DNA of 31,083 nt, from NCBI GenBank assembly GCA_017612495.1, contig JAGAFQ010000033.1, positions 1 to 31,083 on the forward strand. Direction: 5' to 3'. The notes beneath the pieces were generated by a model, which was not told where the DNA came from, did not search any database, and saw only the letters and a list, made by a program, of their open reading frames with translations. This document shows positions 16,527-24,981 of this stretch, piece after piece (the first letter of the stretch is position 1; the number at the start of each line of letters is the position of its first letter). The position numbers and the translations under genes were made by a program. Source of the DNA: Clostridia bacterium. GTDB taxonomy: Bacteria > Bacillota > Clostridia > Oscillospirales > CAG-272.

Positions 16527-16562
16527 CAGTAGTATGCCGTTTCACACGTTTTGCATATACTG
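16527..16562 (+). promoter_or_regulatory. Hairpin at the start of the dapA leader
   Basis: CAGTAGTATGC (16527-16537) pairs with GCATATACTG (16553-16562) with a single bulged G. It begins about 9 nt after the predicted transcript start. It could be an operator or an mRNA 5' stem; it does not resemble the lysine riboswitch. Confidence 0.4.
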
Positions 16563-16613
16563 ATAAAAACACAACTTACATAGCCGAAACATACGGCGAA
16601 AGAGGCATAATAA

Positions 16614-17516
16614 ATGGCAAATCCGAACACTAAAAAAACGATCTTCACCGGAGCCGCGACCGCGATAGTCACTCCTTTTTCAAACGATAAAATCGATTAT
16701 GACGCTTTCGGCAAGCTCATTGAAGAACAAATAAAAGGCGGCATCGACGCCATCGTCGTTGCCGGCACCACAGGCGAATCGGCAACTTTGACCGATGCCG
16801 AGCATAAAGAAATAATCGAATATGCCGTTAATAAAGTCGCTCACCGCATACCCGTCATCGCCGGCACGGGCTCAAACGAAACGGCATATTCCGTCGAGCT
16901 TTCGCGCTTTGCCGCAAATGCGGGCGCCGACGCGCTTTTGCACGTTACCCCCTACTACAACAAAGCCTCTGAAAAAGGACTTATCAAGCACTTTTTGACC
17001 GTCGCCGAAGCGACCGATAAGCCGATAATCCTTTATAACGTTCCCTCCCGTACGGGCACGAACATTTCGATGAACGCATACCGCGAGCTTTCTAAGCACG
17101 ACAAGATCGTTGCGGTAAAAGAAGCGAGCGGAGATTTCAATAAAATTGCCGAGATCGCAGCCGAATGCGGCGACTCACTCGATATTTACAGCGGAAACGA
17201 CAACCAGATAGTTCCCGTTTTGTCACTCGGCGGCAAGGGCGTTATCAGCGTTCTTTCAAACATAATGCCGAAAGAAACTCACGATATATGCCGCCTTTAT
17301 TTTGACGGCAAAGTCAAAGAGAGCGCCGCTTTGCAGTTAAAGCTTCTCGACCTCATAAACCTTTTGTTCGTCGAGGTAAACCCCATTCCGATAAAGACCG
17401 CAATGGAAATGCTCGGTTATTTCTCATCGGAAATGCGCCTGCCCCTTTGCGAAATGGAAGACGGCAACAAAGAAAAACTCCGCGCGGTACTCAAAAAGCA
17501 CGGCTTGTTGAAATAA
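16614..17516 (+). CDS. dapA: 4-hydroxy-tetrahydrodipicolinate synthase DapA
   Basis: DapA condenses pyruvate with aspartate semialdehyde, the first committed step toward diaminopimelate and lysine. The 300-residue barrel protein has AGTTGESATL (Thr52, Thr53), VTPYYNK (Tyr115), LYNVPSRTG (Tyr141) and the Schiff-base Lys169 in VAVKEASGD. AGAGG lies 9 nt before the ATG. The gene is monocistronic, with its own promoter and terminator, and other dap genes are not in the window. Related aldolases of the family (NanA, KDG aldolase) are less likely given the full set of DapA residues. Confidence 0.95.
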   Translation: MANPNTKKTIFTGAATAIVTPFSNDKIDYDAFGKLIEEQIKGGIDAIVVAGTTGESATLTDAEHKEIIEYAVNKVAHRIPVIAGTGSNETAYSVELSRFAANAGADALLHVTPYYNKASEKGLIKHFLTVAEATDKPIILYNVPSRTGTNISMNAYRELSKHDKIVAVKEASGDFNKIAEIAAECGDSLDIYSGNDNQIVPVLSLGGKGVISVLSNIMPKETHDICRLYFDGKVKESAALQLKLLDLINLLFVEVNPIPIKTAMEMLGYFSSEMRLPLCEMEDGNKEKLRAVLKKHGLLK

Positions 17517-17519
17517 AAA

Positions 17520-17550
17520 TAAGCGATGGATTTTTTCCATCGCTTTTTTA
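17520..17550. terminator. Bidirectional terminator between dapA and a small minus-strand gene
   Basis: AAGCGATGGA (17521-17530) pairs with TCCATCGCTT (17536-17545), followed by TTTTT on the plus strand and by TATTTTTA on the minus strand. It serves dapA and the convergent gene at 17548. Confidence 0.88.
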
Positions 17551-17832
17551 TATTTTCAGCCCCGAAACGTAGGTTTGCATCTCGTCCACATCGTCGAGCG
17601 AAACTCCGCTTTCGAGGACTCTGCGCCTTATGTGCTCGGGCAGAGATTTCAGATATTCGTTTGCATTCTTGTGCGATACGGGCAGATCGTAAATATCCGA
17701 ATATGCCTCCGCCTCCGTCTCCCCGCCTGGTACGGTGGGCGTTATTCCCGTACACTCCCAGGCAGATGCCACGGAATTTTTGAGCGTCATATCCTCGGGC
17801 GAAAAGTCGTCGTTTATATCTTTCTTTTTCAA
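17548..17832 (-). CDS. Small hypothetical protein, unknown function
   Basis: This is a 94-residue acidic, soluble protein with no recognised domain, signal peptide or membrane segment. The C-terminal part (about 55-94: NANEYLKSLPEHIRRRVLESG-VSLDDVDEMQTYV) looks like two amphipathic helices. Codon use resembles its neighbours, and it fills the gap between two terminators. I chose the TTG at 17832 because GAGGTG lies 6 nt upstream; a GTG at 17841 would overlap that site. The ribosome site lies inside the 3' arm of the capA terminator. Existence of the gene is likely, function unknown. Confidence 0.6.
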   Translation of the reverse strand: MKKKDINDDFSPEDMTLKNSVASAWECTGITPTVPGGETEAEAYSDIYDLPVSHKNANEYLKSLPEHIRRRVLESGVSLDDVDEMQTYVSGLKI

Positions 17833-17876
17833 AAAAATCACCTCATCGCTATTATTTGTGCGATGAGGTGTTTTTA
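17831..17876. terminator. Bidirectional terminator after the capA pair
   Basis: CACCTCATCGC (17839-17849) pairs perfectly with GCGATGAGGTG (17860-17870), with T-runs outside the stem in both directions. On the minus strand it ends the capA transcript. Its downstream arm contains GAGGTG, the apparent ribosome site of the next gene. Confidence 0.8.
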
Positions 17877-17894
17877 TTCAATTAGATGCGCAAA

Positions 17895-19091
17895 TCATTT
17901 ATAAAAATCCGACAAAAATTCTTTGTCGATAACGGTCTTTGCGATCGTTATAAGTTCATCGAACGAGGTGTGCACGCCGTAATATCCCAAAAGTCCGTGC
18001 GAAGATACAAGCTCGCTCGACGCATCCGACAAGAGCACAGCGCTGTTTTTATAGAACGAATTATTGAAATATATGAGTATCGGCATATATTCGGCATTTT
18101 CGATGTGTGCGCGTTCGCCGTCGGTCATAACGATGTCAAATCCCATCATACCGCCGATGATCGTGCAGACTCTATCCTGCTCCGAAATAAAATTGCCGAG
18201 CGAATAAACGCAGAGCGTTTTGCCTCCGTCTTTGCCGTCTATCCACTCAACGGGTTGGATGGTGTGCGCATGATGGCCGATGATGGCATCTGCGCCCGCC
18301 TCGGCAAGAATATTCGCATAGTGCCTTTGCTCGTCATTGGGCGTATAAGTGTATTCATCTCCCCAATGCACCGAAACGATGACGAAATCGGATATTTCAC
18401 GCGCCTTTTTGACCTGCGCTTTTGCGGTCTCTTCGCTGAAATACGGTACCAAAATGTTCACGCTCGACGACGGCTTTAAGCCGTTCGTGCTGCACGTATA
18501 AGACAAAAACGCAGTTCTGATGCCGTTTTTCTCTACCACGCGGATATTGTTGTAGTCCTCTTCGTCATAATATCCGCCTATCATCGTCACATCTTTTGTA
18601 TGCCAGAAATCTATGGTTTGATAAAGTCCCGAACTGCCCTGATCGAGCATGTGGTTGTTGGCGACGTTTATTATGTTAAAGCCTGCGCCGATAAGATCGT
18701 CCGCCATTTCACGCGGACAGTTGAAGCACGGATAAGCCTCCGGCTCGCCGCCGGTCATCACGTTCTCTTGATTGATGAAGGCAAGGTCGTATTTTCTTAT
18801 GATATCCGATACTTTCGCATACTGCTGCGAAAAATCGTATTTGCGGCTTCCGTCGGAGTTATATTGCGCCTCTCTCCAGTTGCCGTAATATGTAATATTG
18901 TCGCCTGCGCCGATGAAGCTCGTTTTGTGCGTTTCTTTTACTATGACCGGTTCATCGCTCGATTGAGGCGTTTTGCTCGATTGCGTATCGCTCGAAGAGG
19001 CTATGGGCTCTTTGCCCGTTATGTCGCAGGCGCAAAGGAGCGATGCAAGTGCGATCACCAGCGATAAAAAAATTATGATTTTTCTTTTCAT
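17895..19091 (-). CDS. CapA/PgsA-type (PGA_cap) lipoprotein, copy 1
   Basis: From the ATG at 19091 (GGGTG about 7 nt upstream; a GTG at 19100 is the alternative) the protein has 398 residues. The lipobox is LCAC, with the lipidated Cys at residue 22, followed by a Ser/Thr/Asp-rich linker. The PGA_cap metallophosphatase-like domain (about 55-380) shows NQEN, VANNHMLDQG, SVHWGDEYTY, IGHHAHTIQPVEW and YSLGNFI. Family members act in poly-gamma-glutamate or capsule synthesis at the membrane, but no pgsB or pgsC is present here, so that role is unproven. It lies 14 nt after the paralog at 19106 and probably arose by tandem duplication. Confidence 0.88.
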   Translation of the reverse strand: MKRKIIIFLSLVIALASLLCACDITGKEPIASSSDTQSSKTPQSSDEPVIVKETHKTSFIGAGDNITYYGNWREAQYNSDGSRKYDFSQQYAKVSDIIRKYDLAFINQENVMTGGEPEAYPCFNCPREMADDLIGAGFNIINVANNHMLDQGSSGLYQTIDFWHTKDVTMIGGYYDEEDYNNIRVVEKNGIRTAFLSYTCSTNGLKPSSSVNILVPYFSEETAKAQVKKAREISDFVIVSVHWGDEYTYTPNDEQRHYANILAEAGADAIIGHHAHTIQPVEWIDGKDGGKTLCVYSLGNFISEQDRVCTIIGGMMGFDIVMTDGERAHIENAEYMPILIYFNNSFYKNSAVLLSDASSELVSSHGLLGYYGVHTSFDELITIAKTVIDKEFLSDFYK

Positions 19092-19105
19092 ATCATTCAC
19101 CCGTG

Positions 19106-20353
19106 TCAGTCGAGAAATTCTTTTGAAATAGTGGATGTCACGTAGCCTTTTAACGTATCAAGGTCGAACTTGCCCCACAAAGATGAGCCGTGCATTTTGC
19201 AAAGTTCTTCTGTATATTCCGAAAGCTTATATACCTTTGCATTGTATCTCAAATACAGATCCTGGTTGTCATGCACGCTCGCATCGCCGTAATAGTGGCA
19301 TACGAGCGGCGTCATTTTTACGTTTTCGATATGTATGTCTTCGTCTTTTTTCACTATGTCGAAAGTGACCATTCCCTCAAGCATATTGTATGAATCCAGC
19401 ATCGTTGAAACGAAATTGCCGAGAGAATAGATGCAAAGCGTCTTATTGCCGTCTTTGCCGTCTATCCATTCTATGGGCTGGATGGTGTGGGAATGATGTC
19501 CGATTATGACATCGACCCCCTCGTCTGCCAAAAACTTTGCATAATATTTTTGATTTTCCGTTATCTCAAATGTGTTTTCGTTGCCCCAATGCATCGAAAC
19601 GAAGACAAGATCGCATTTTTCCTTTGCCTTTTTTATGTGTCTTGCCATCACCGCCTTATCAAAAAGCGGAACGATGCAGCCCTCCGACGATCCGTTTGCG
19701 TTTTGGTTCACAAATTCGGTATAGGATAAAACGGCTATCTTGATACCGTCTTTTTCGATAAACCGTATATTTTCATAATCGCTCGCGCTTTCATATCCGC
19801 CCACCGTCAATACGTTCTTCCCTTTCCAATACTCAATGGAAGACTTATAGCCGTCCTTGTGATAGGTGCCGTCCATATCGAGCATGTGGTTGTTGGCGAT
19901 ATTGACGATGTCAAAGCCCAGATCTTCGATGAAATCGCCGATTATTTCGGGCGAATTGAAGATGGGATAGCCCTGAACGCCTTTTTCATCTCCCGCAACG
20001 GGAGCTTCGTGGTTGATAAACGAAATATCCGCGCTCTTTATATCGTCTTTTACGTTCTCGTAAAGCTTCGTAAAATCATAGCCCGCATTCTTTATCGACG
20101 TATCTGCCGATATCGCGGCATTTTTTCTCGCATCGGCAAGAATGCTGTCGTGCATGACGTTATCGCCCACCGCCAAAAAAGAGATTTTCTTTTCGGTCGG
20201 CTCATCTTCGGGCTTTGTGTTTTCTTCGCTCGAAGATACCTTGCTTTCCGAGTGCACCTCGGCATCTGCGGGCAAATTTTCTTTCTCTTTTTGGCAGGAA
20301 TTTATCGAAAAGGCGAGAAGGATCGCCGAAAATACAATTAAAAAGCGTTTCAT
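19106..20353 (-). CDS. CapA/PgsA-type (PGA_cap) lipoprotein, copy 2
   Basis: The 415-residue protein starts with a lipoprotein signal (hydrophobic 3-16, INSC with Cys20) and a charged Glu/Lys/Ser linker. The PGA_cap domain (about 55-375) has VGDNVMHDS, INHEAPVAGD, IANNHMLDMDG, SMHWGNENTFE, IGHHSHTIQPIEW and YSLGNFV. It keeps the GDNxxH motif that copy 1 has altered. It is the first gene of the pair, with AGAGGA before the ATG and a promoter at 20384-20412. The catalysed reaction is unknown; a cell-surface metal-dependent hydrolase or polymer-handling role is inferred from the fold. Confidence 0.9.
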   Translation of the reverse strand: MKRFLIVFSAILLAFSINSCQKEKENLPADAEVHSESKVSSSEENTKPEDEPTEKKISFLAVGDNVMHDSILADARKNAAISADTSIKNAGYDFTKLYENVKDDIKSADISFINHEAPVAGDEKGVQGYPIFNSPEIIGDFIEDLGFDIVNIANNHMLDMDGTYHKDGYKSSIEYWKGKNVLTVGGYESASDYENIRFIEKDGIKIAVLSYTEFVNQNANGSSEGCIVPLFDKAVMARHIKKAKEKCDLVFVSMHWGNENTFEITENQKYYAKFLADEGVDVIIGHHSHTIQPIEWIDGKDGNKTLCIYSLGNFVSTMLDSYNMLEGMVTFDIVKKDEDIHIENVKMTPLVCHYYGDASVHDNQDLYLRYNAKVYKLSEYTEELCKMHGSSLWGKFDLDTLKGYVTSTISKEFLD

Positions 20354-20383
20354 TTTATCCTCTGAATATCTTTATTTTCTTAT

Positions 20384-20412
20384 AGTCTATCACAGAAATA
20401 CCGCACCGTCAA
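20384..20412 (-). promoter_or_regulatory. Promoter of the capA pair
   Basis: On the minus strand TTGACG (20407-20412) and TAGACT (20384-20389) are 17 bp apart. It is back to back with the promoter of the lipoprotein operon, with about 18 bp between the two -35 boxes. Confidence 0.6.
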
Positions 20413-20430
20413 TGAAGAACAAACTTGCTC

Positions 20431-20459
20431 TTGAAATAATTGCGGATATTATGTAAAAT
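20431..20459 (+). promoter_or_regulatory. Promoter of the lipoprotein-mtaB operon
   Basis: TTGAAA (20431-20436) and TAAAAT (20454-20459) are 17 bp apart, and the first gene begins at 20493 after GGAG. A TATACT sequence slightly downstream is an alternative -10. Confidence 0.65.
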
Positions 20460-20492
20460 ATTATTATACTATATCTTTCACGGAGTAACACT

Positions 20493-21101
20493 ATGAAAAA
20501 GATCATCACCCTGTTTTTATGTGCGCTGATATTTACATTTGCCCTTTGCTCCTGCGGCGGCGACAAGCTGCTGGGCAAAATGTCGAAAACGTCATACACG
20601 AACAGTACCCTTAATATAAAGATCGACCTGCCCGAAAATTGGCAGTTCGCAAACGACGCCACACGCCTTTCGATGATGGGACTCGCTCCAAGCGAATATT
20701 CGTCAAAAGAAGAACAAAACAAGGTCATTCGCACGCTCGGTCTCATATATCCCGCGCTTATGTCAAACACGAATACCGGCTCGACCGTCGCCGTTCAGCT
20801 TACACGCGAGGGCGGTCAGAACGGTCTTGACGACTATGCAGACGAATTTTTAGCATATCTCAAAAACGACGGCTCGGTCTATTCGAAGATCGAAAGATCG
20901 TATATCGAATTTACGGGTCATGACGCCGTGCTCATCGAAACGATATTCGATCTTGACGGCACGCCCTTTTCGATGAACTACTACATCTATGACGTTGAAT
21001 ATGAAAATACGATATACCACGTTTCAATAATCGTGACCAAAGGCACGGGAGAATATCTCTCGATAGAAGAGGTCGCGGGCATTGTAAAGAAAGCGAAGTA
21101 A
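20493..21101 (+). CDS. Small putative lipoprotein
   Basis: This 202-residue protein has a clear lipoprotein signal: MKK, hydrophobic 5-17, and LCSC with the lipidated Cys at residue 21, then Gly-Gly. The rest is one soluble domain with alternating strands (NIKIDLPENWQFAND, STVAVQLTRE, DAVLIETIFDLDG, NYYIYDVEYENTIYHVSII), reminiscent of PsbP-like or DUF-type lipoproteins of Clostridia, but I do not recognise a defined family. It should face the outside of the membrane. It is the first gene of a plus-strand operon and ends 1 nt before mtaB, an odd pairing with cytoplasmic tRNA enzymes. Confidence 0.8.
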   Translation: MKKIITLFLCALIFTFALCSCGGDKLLGKMSKTSYTNSTLNIKIDLPENWQFANDATRLSMMGLAPSEYSSKEEQNKVIRTLGLIYPALMSNTNTGSTVAVQLTREGGQNGLDDYADEFLAYLKNDGSVYSKIERSYIEFTGHDAVLIETIFDLDGTPFSMNYYIYDVEYENTIYHVSIIVTKGTGEYLSIEEVAGIVKKAK

Positions 21102-21102
21102 T

Positions 21103-22413
21103 ATGGCTCGTTTCTGTATTGTAGATCTCGGCTGCCGGGTAAACAAATATGAATCCGACTGCGTATCGGAAAAGCTTTGTGCAAACGGTTTTGAGCGCGT
21201 CAAAAGCGGCGATGAATGCGATATCTGCATAATAAACACCTGCACGGTCACGCAAGAGAGCGACAGAAAATCGTGTCAGATGATACGCCGAATGATAAAA
21301 AGTCATCCGCACGCTTTTGTGATCGCCATGGGCTGCGCCGCTCAAAACGGATATGACAAGTTAAAAAACATAAAAGGACTTGACTGCATTATAGGCAACC
21401 GCAAAAAGCTTATGTGCGAAGACCTTGCAAAAGAGTTTATCAAAAACAAAAAGAAAAACGACGAATGCAAAATATTCGTCGAGGACGTAAACTCCCTGCC
21501 CTTTGAAAAAATGAGCATCTGCCGCGCAGAGCGCACGAGGGCATACATAAAGATCGAGGACGGCTGCGAAAACCGCTGCACCTACTGCGCGATACCGAAT
21601 GCGCGCGGCAAGATATCGTCAAAGCCGAAAAGCGATATCATATCGGAGGTATCGGCGCTTTGCGAAAACGGATGGAAAGAGGTCGTGCTGACCGGCATCG
21701 AGACCGCATCCTGGGGCAGAGATCTTGAAGACGGCGATCTTGTCGGCCTTATTTCGGAGGTATCGAAGATCGACAAGCTCGAGCGTATCCGTCTCGGCTC
21801 TCTCTACCCCACCTATATAGACGATGGTTTTGCAAAAGAGTTTTCGCAAAACAAAAAACTCATGCCGCATTTTCACATTTCCGTTCAGTCGGGCTCCGAT
21901 GACGTTTTGCGTGCCATGGGCAGAAGATACACGTCTTCGGACGTTTTGAAAATAATGAATGATCTTCGCAAAATAAATCCCGACGTTCAGTTCAGCTGCG
22001 ATCTTTTAACGGGTTTTCCCGGCGAGAGCGATGAAAACTTTTCTCAAACGCTTGAATTCTTAAAGGCGGCAAGGTTTTATCACGTTCATCAATTTCCCTA
22101 TTCGATACGCGAAAACACCGTCGCCGCTATGATGAAAGACCGGATACCGAGCGATATCAAGCGCCGAAGATTTGACACGGTATCGGCTCTTTGCGAAAAG
22201 ATCAAAGCGGATATCCAAGACGAATATATCAAAAACGGCACCGAATTTTCTATGCTTTGCGAAAGCAAAAAATGCGGCGTCTTTTGCGGACATTCGGATA
22301 ACTTCATCGAATGTTTTATCGAATCGGATGAAGATCTGCGCGGAAAGATCTTGCGCGTAAAGCTCGATAGGCGAGTCGGCGACAAGGTCTTTGCAAAAAT
22401 CACGGAGGCATAA
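21103..22413 (+). CDS. mtaB: tRNA t6A37 methylthiotransferase MtaB
   Basis: MtaB converts t6A37 to ms2t6A37 in ANN-decoding tRNAs using two [4Fe-4S] clusters. The 436-residue protein has the MTTase N-terminal domain with Cys11 (LGCRVN), Cys47 (INTCTV) and Cys78 (MGCAAQ), the radical SAM triad Cys155-Cys159-Cys162 in CENRCTYCAIPNARG, and a C-terminal TRAM-like part. The LGCRVNKYES start distinguishes MtaB from MiaB and RimO. The ATG lies 1 nt after the preceding stop, with only a weak ribosome site, so coupling is likely. Confidence 0.94.
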   Translation: MARFCIVDLGCRVNKYESDCVSEKLCANGFERVKSGDECDICIINTCTVTQESDRKSCQMIRRMIKSHPHAFVIAMGCAAQNGYDKLKNIKGLDCIIGNRKKLMCEDLAKEFIKNKKKNDECKIFVEDVNSLPFEKMSICRAERTRAYIKIEDGCENRCTYCAIPNARGKISSKPKSDIISEVSALCENGWKEVVLTGIETASWGRDLEDGDLVGLISEVSKIDKLERIRLGSLYPTYIDDGFAKEFSQNKKLMPHFHISVQSGSDDVLRAMGRRYTSSDVLKIMNDLRKINPDVQFSCDLLTGFPGESDENFSQTLEFLKAARFYHVHQFPYSIRENTVAAMMKDRIPSDIKRRRFDTVSALCEKIKADIQDEYIKNGTEFSMLCESKKCGVFCGHSDNFIECFIESDEDLRGKILRVKLDRRVGDKVFAKITEA

Positions 22414-22421
22414 ACACAAAA

Positions 22422-24296
22422 ATGAAAAACTATTCCGATGCGCTCTTATCGAGTGTCTTGAAGCCCGGCAGATACGTCGGCGGCGAATACAATCAGATAT
22501 TAAAAGATAAAAACAGCGTCGAGTGCAGAGTGGCATTCTGTTTTCCCGACAGTTATGAGATTGGAATGTCAAATCTCGGTATGCGAATACTTTACGGCGC
22601 ACTCAACAAAGACGAGCGCGTCTTTTGCGAGCGCTGCTTTGCACCGTGGGGCGATATGCACAAAAAGCTTGAAGAAAACGATCTGCCCCTTTGCACCCTT
22701 GAAAGCGGCGACCCGCTCTGTAAATTCGATATCGTCGCTTTTACACTTCAATACGAGATGTGCTACACCAACGTTTTGAATATGCTCTCTCTCGGCAAGA
22801 TAGCGCTTTTGTCAAAAGAAAGAGGAGACGATGCGCCCATAATTTTGGGCGGAGGTCCCTGCGCTTATAACGCCGAGCCGATAGCCGACTTTTTCGATGT
22901 CTTCTCGATAGGCGAGGGCGAAGAGGCGCTTTCGGAGCTTGCAGATCTTTATGCCGATATGAAAAAAGACGGCAGCTATACGAAGACGGAATTCTTGCAC
23001 AGAGCCGCAAAGATAGAGGGCTTCTACGTTCCCTCTTTTTACGACGTCACTTATAATGCAGACGGCACTATAAAAGAATATACGCCCTTATATGACGATA
23101 TACCGAAAAAGATACGCAAAAGGATCATAGCAGATCTCGACGGGGCATATTTCCCCGACAAATTCGTAGTGCCCTACGTCGAAACGGTGCAGGATAGGAT
23201 CTCGCTTGAAGTTTTCAGAGGATGTATCCGCGGCTGCCGTTTCTGCCAGGCGGGAATGATATACCGCCCCGTGCGCGAAAAATCGCCCGAGGTGCTGAAC
23301 GGACAAGCAAAATGCCTTTACCGCAACACGGGATATGACGAGATATCGCTCATATCGCTTAGCATCAGCGATTATTCAAAAGTAAATGAGCTCACCGAAA
23401 AACTGCTCACCTGGACTGACGACAAAAAGGTCAATCTCTCTTTGCCGTCTTTGCGCGCCGATACGTTCTCGGAAGAACTTATGGATCGCATATCGAGCGT
23501 GCGCCAAAGCGGACTCACCTTTGCCCCCGAAGCCGGAACTCCACGCCTGCGCGATGCGATAAACAAAAACGTCTGCGAAGAAGAAATAATCGACGCCTGC
23601 AAGATCGCCTTTGCGCGCGGCAAAAACCAGGTAAAACTCTATTTTATGATAGGTCTTCCCACCGAAACGGATGATGACGTTTCCGAGATACCCTATTTCG
23701 GCAAGCGCGTCTGCGATGCCTTTTATTCTACCGAAGAAAGAATAAGCCGCGCGCCGAACGTCACTCTTTCCGTCGCCTGCTTTATTCCCAAGCCCTTCAC
23801 TCCTTTTCAGTGGGATGCGCAAGACAGCCTTGAAGACCTTGAACGAAAGCAGGAACTTCTTTGGCAAAACAACCGCTCCAAGCACGTTAAATGCAACCGC
23901 CACGATGCAAAGACAAGCCGCCTTGAAGCCGTCTTCGCAAGAGGCGACCGCCGACTGTCGAAAGTGCTGAAAGCGGCGCACGAGCGCGGCTTTGCGTTTG
24001 ACGCGTGGGATGAATTCTTCGATTACGGCAAGTGGTGCGAAGTCTTTTCCGATTGCGGCATCGATATGTCGTTCTATGCCAACCGCAATTTCGGCGAAGA
24101 CGAAGTGCTGCCGTGGGATATTATCGACTGCGGTGTTTCAAAGGAATTCTTATTGCGTGAGCGTCATTTGGCATACGAATCGAAAACGACCGCAAACTGC
24201 AAAGAAAAATGTTCGGGCTGCGGAGCCTCTTCGATGGCGAAAAGCGAAGAGGACTGCAAATATTTCGTCTATTGCAAAAAATGCAAGGGGGAGTGA
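22422..24296 (+). CDS. TIGR03960-family B12-binding radical SAM protein
   Basis: The 624-residue protein matches the TIGR03960 layout. The N-terminal part (about 1-200) has VAFCFPDSYEIGMSNLGMRILY and ILGGGPCAYNAEPIADFFD-IGEGEE, the B12-binding-like fold. The radical SAM motif is FRGCIRGCRFCQAG (Cys268, 272, 275), followed by SLPSLRADTF, GLTFAPEAGTPRLRD and LYFMIGLPTET. A Cys-rich C-terminus (CKEKCSGCGASS) may bind another metal. The family is uncharacterised but nearly always sits beside TIGR03936, as here; it is often presumed to modify RNA or a ribosomal component. GGAGG lies 13 nt upstream. Confidence 0.92.
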   Translation: MKNYSDALLSSVLKPGRYVGGEYNQILKDKNSVECRVAFCFPDSYEIGMSNLGMRILYGALNKDERVFCERCFAPWGDMHKKLEENDLPLCTLESGDPLCKFDIVAFTLQYEMCYTNVLNMLSLGKIALLSKERGDDAPIILGGGPCAYNAEPIADFFDVFSIGEGEEALSELADLYADMKKDGSYTKTEFLHRAAKIEGFYVPSFYDVTYNADGTIKEYTPLYDDIPKKIRKRIIADLDGAYFPDKFVVPYVETVQDRISLEVFRGCIRGCRFCQAGMIYRPVREKSPEVLNGQAKCLYRNTGYDEISLISLSISDYSKVNELTEKLLTWTDDKKVNLSLPSLRADTFSEELMDRISSVRQSGLTFAPEAGTPRLRDAINKNVCEEEIIDACKIAFARGKNQVKLYFMIGLPTETDDDVSEIPYFGKRVCDAFYSTEERISRAPNVTLSVACFIPKPFTPFQWDAQDSLEDLERKQELLWQNNRSKHVKCNRHDAKTSRLEAVFARGDRRLSKVLKAAHERGFAFDAWDEFFDYGKWCEVFSDCGIDMSFYANRNFGEDEVLPWDIIDCGVSKEFLLRERHLAYESKTTANCKEKCSGCGASSMAKSEEDCKYFVYCKKCKGE

Positions 24297-24300
24297 ATAT

Positions 24301-24981
24301 ATGCAAAACACAAATGCGCAAAACGGGCTTACGCCCCTTCGCATAAAATTTTCAAAAACGGGCGACCTCAAATTCATCTCTCACCTTGATATGATGCGCA
24401 CTCTGCGCCGCGCCATAGCAAGGGCGGATATTCCCCTTGCCTATTCGCAGGGCTTTAATCCCCACCCGAAGCTCACTCTGCTTTTGCCCCTCTCGCTGGG
24501 CACAGAGAGCATTTGCGAATATACCGATATCGTCATTTGCAAAAGCGACTGCGATAAAGAGGATATAAAAAATCGGCTTTCGTGCGCCATGCCGAGCGGC
24601 ATTGATGTATTGAGCGTAAAGACGCCCGTGAGTGAGCCTCAAAAAATCGCATACGCCTCCTACATAATAAAGGCAAAGGCGAAAAACGGCGCCGATACAG
24701 GCGATTATGAAGAATATCTTTCAAATCCGATCTTTGTCGATAAGAAATGCAAATCGGGCATCAAGAGCATAGATATTTCTTCGCGCATTGCCGAAAAGAA
24801 GATCACAAAAGAGGGCGAAAATCTTATATTCGACGTGATGCTCGCAGCGGATAACGAAAACTATCTCAACCCCGATCTTTTGATAACGGGCATAAACAAA
24901 GAAGAAAAGACCGCGCTTGACGGCGATATATCCATTCTGCGATATGAGATACTTCTCAAAGACAAAACCGTATTTGAATAA
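24301..24981 (+). CDS. TIGR03936 / DUF2344 radical-SAM-linked protein
   Basis: The 226-residue protein begins with LRIKFSKTGDLKFISHLDMMRTLRRAIARADIPLAYSQGFNPHPKLTLLLPLSLG, which is the signature region of the DUF2344/TIGR03936 family (the segment runs from about residue 13 to 67). I chose the ATG at 24301, with GGGGGAG about 7 nt upstream; the frame stays open further upstream inside the preceding gene, but that is shadow sequence. It follows the TIGR03960 gene by 4 nt and ends the operon at a strong terminator. The function is unknown; it presumably works with the radical SAM partner. RNase G and rplU, which often follow, are absent. Confidence 0.92.
   Translation: MQNTNAQNGLTPLRIKFSKTGDLKFISHLDMMRTLRRAIARADIPLAYSQGFNPHPKLTLLLPLSLGTESICEYTDIVICKSDCDKEDIKNRLSCAMPSGIDVLSVKTPVSEPQKIAYASYIIKAKAKNGADTGDYEEYLSNPIFVDKKCKSGIKSIDISSRIAEKKITKEGENLIFDVMLAADNENYLNPDLLITGINKEEKTALDGDISILRYEILLKDKTVFE

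Noticed and set aside
16518..16613. Lysine riboswitch upstream of dapA
   Set aside because: The leader is only about 95 nt, too short for the L-box, and the conserved junction sequences are absent.
20354..20492. Small antisense frame through the capA/lipoprotein intergenic region
   Set aside because: The region is explained by two back-to-back promoters and ribosome sites; no coding signature is seen.
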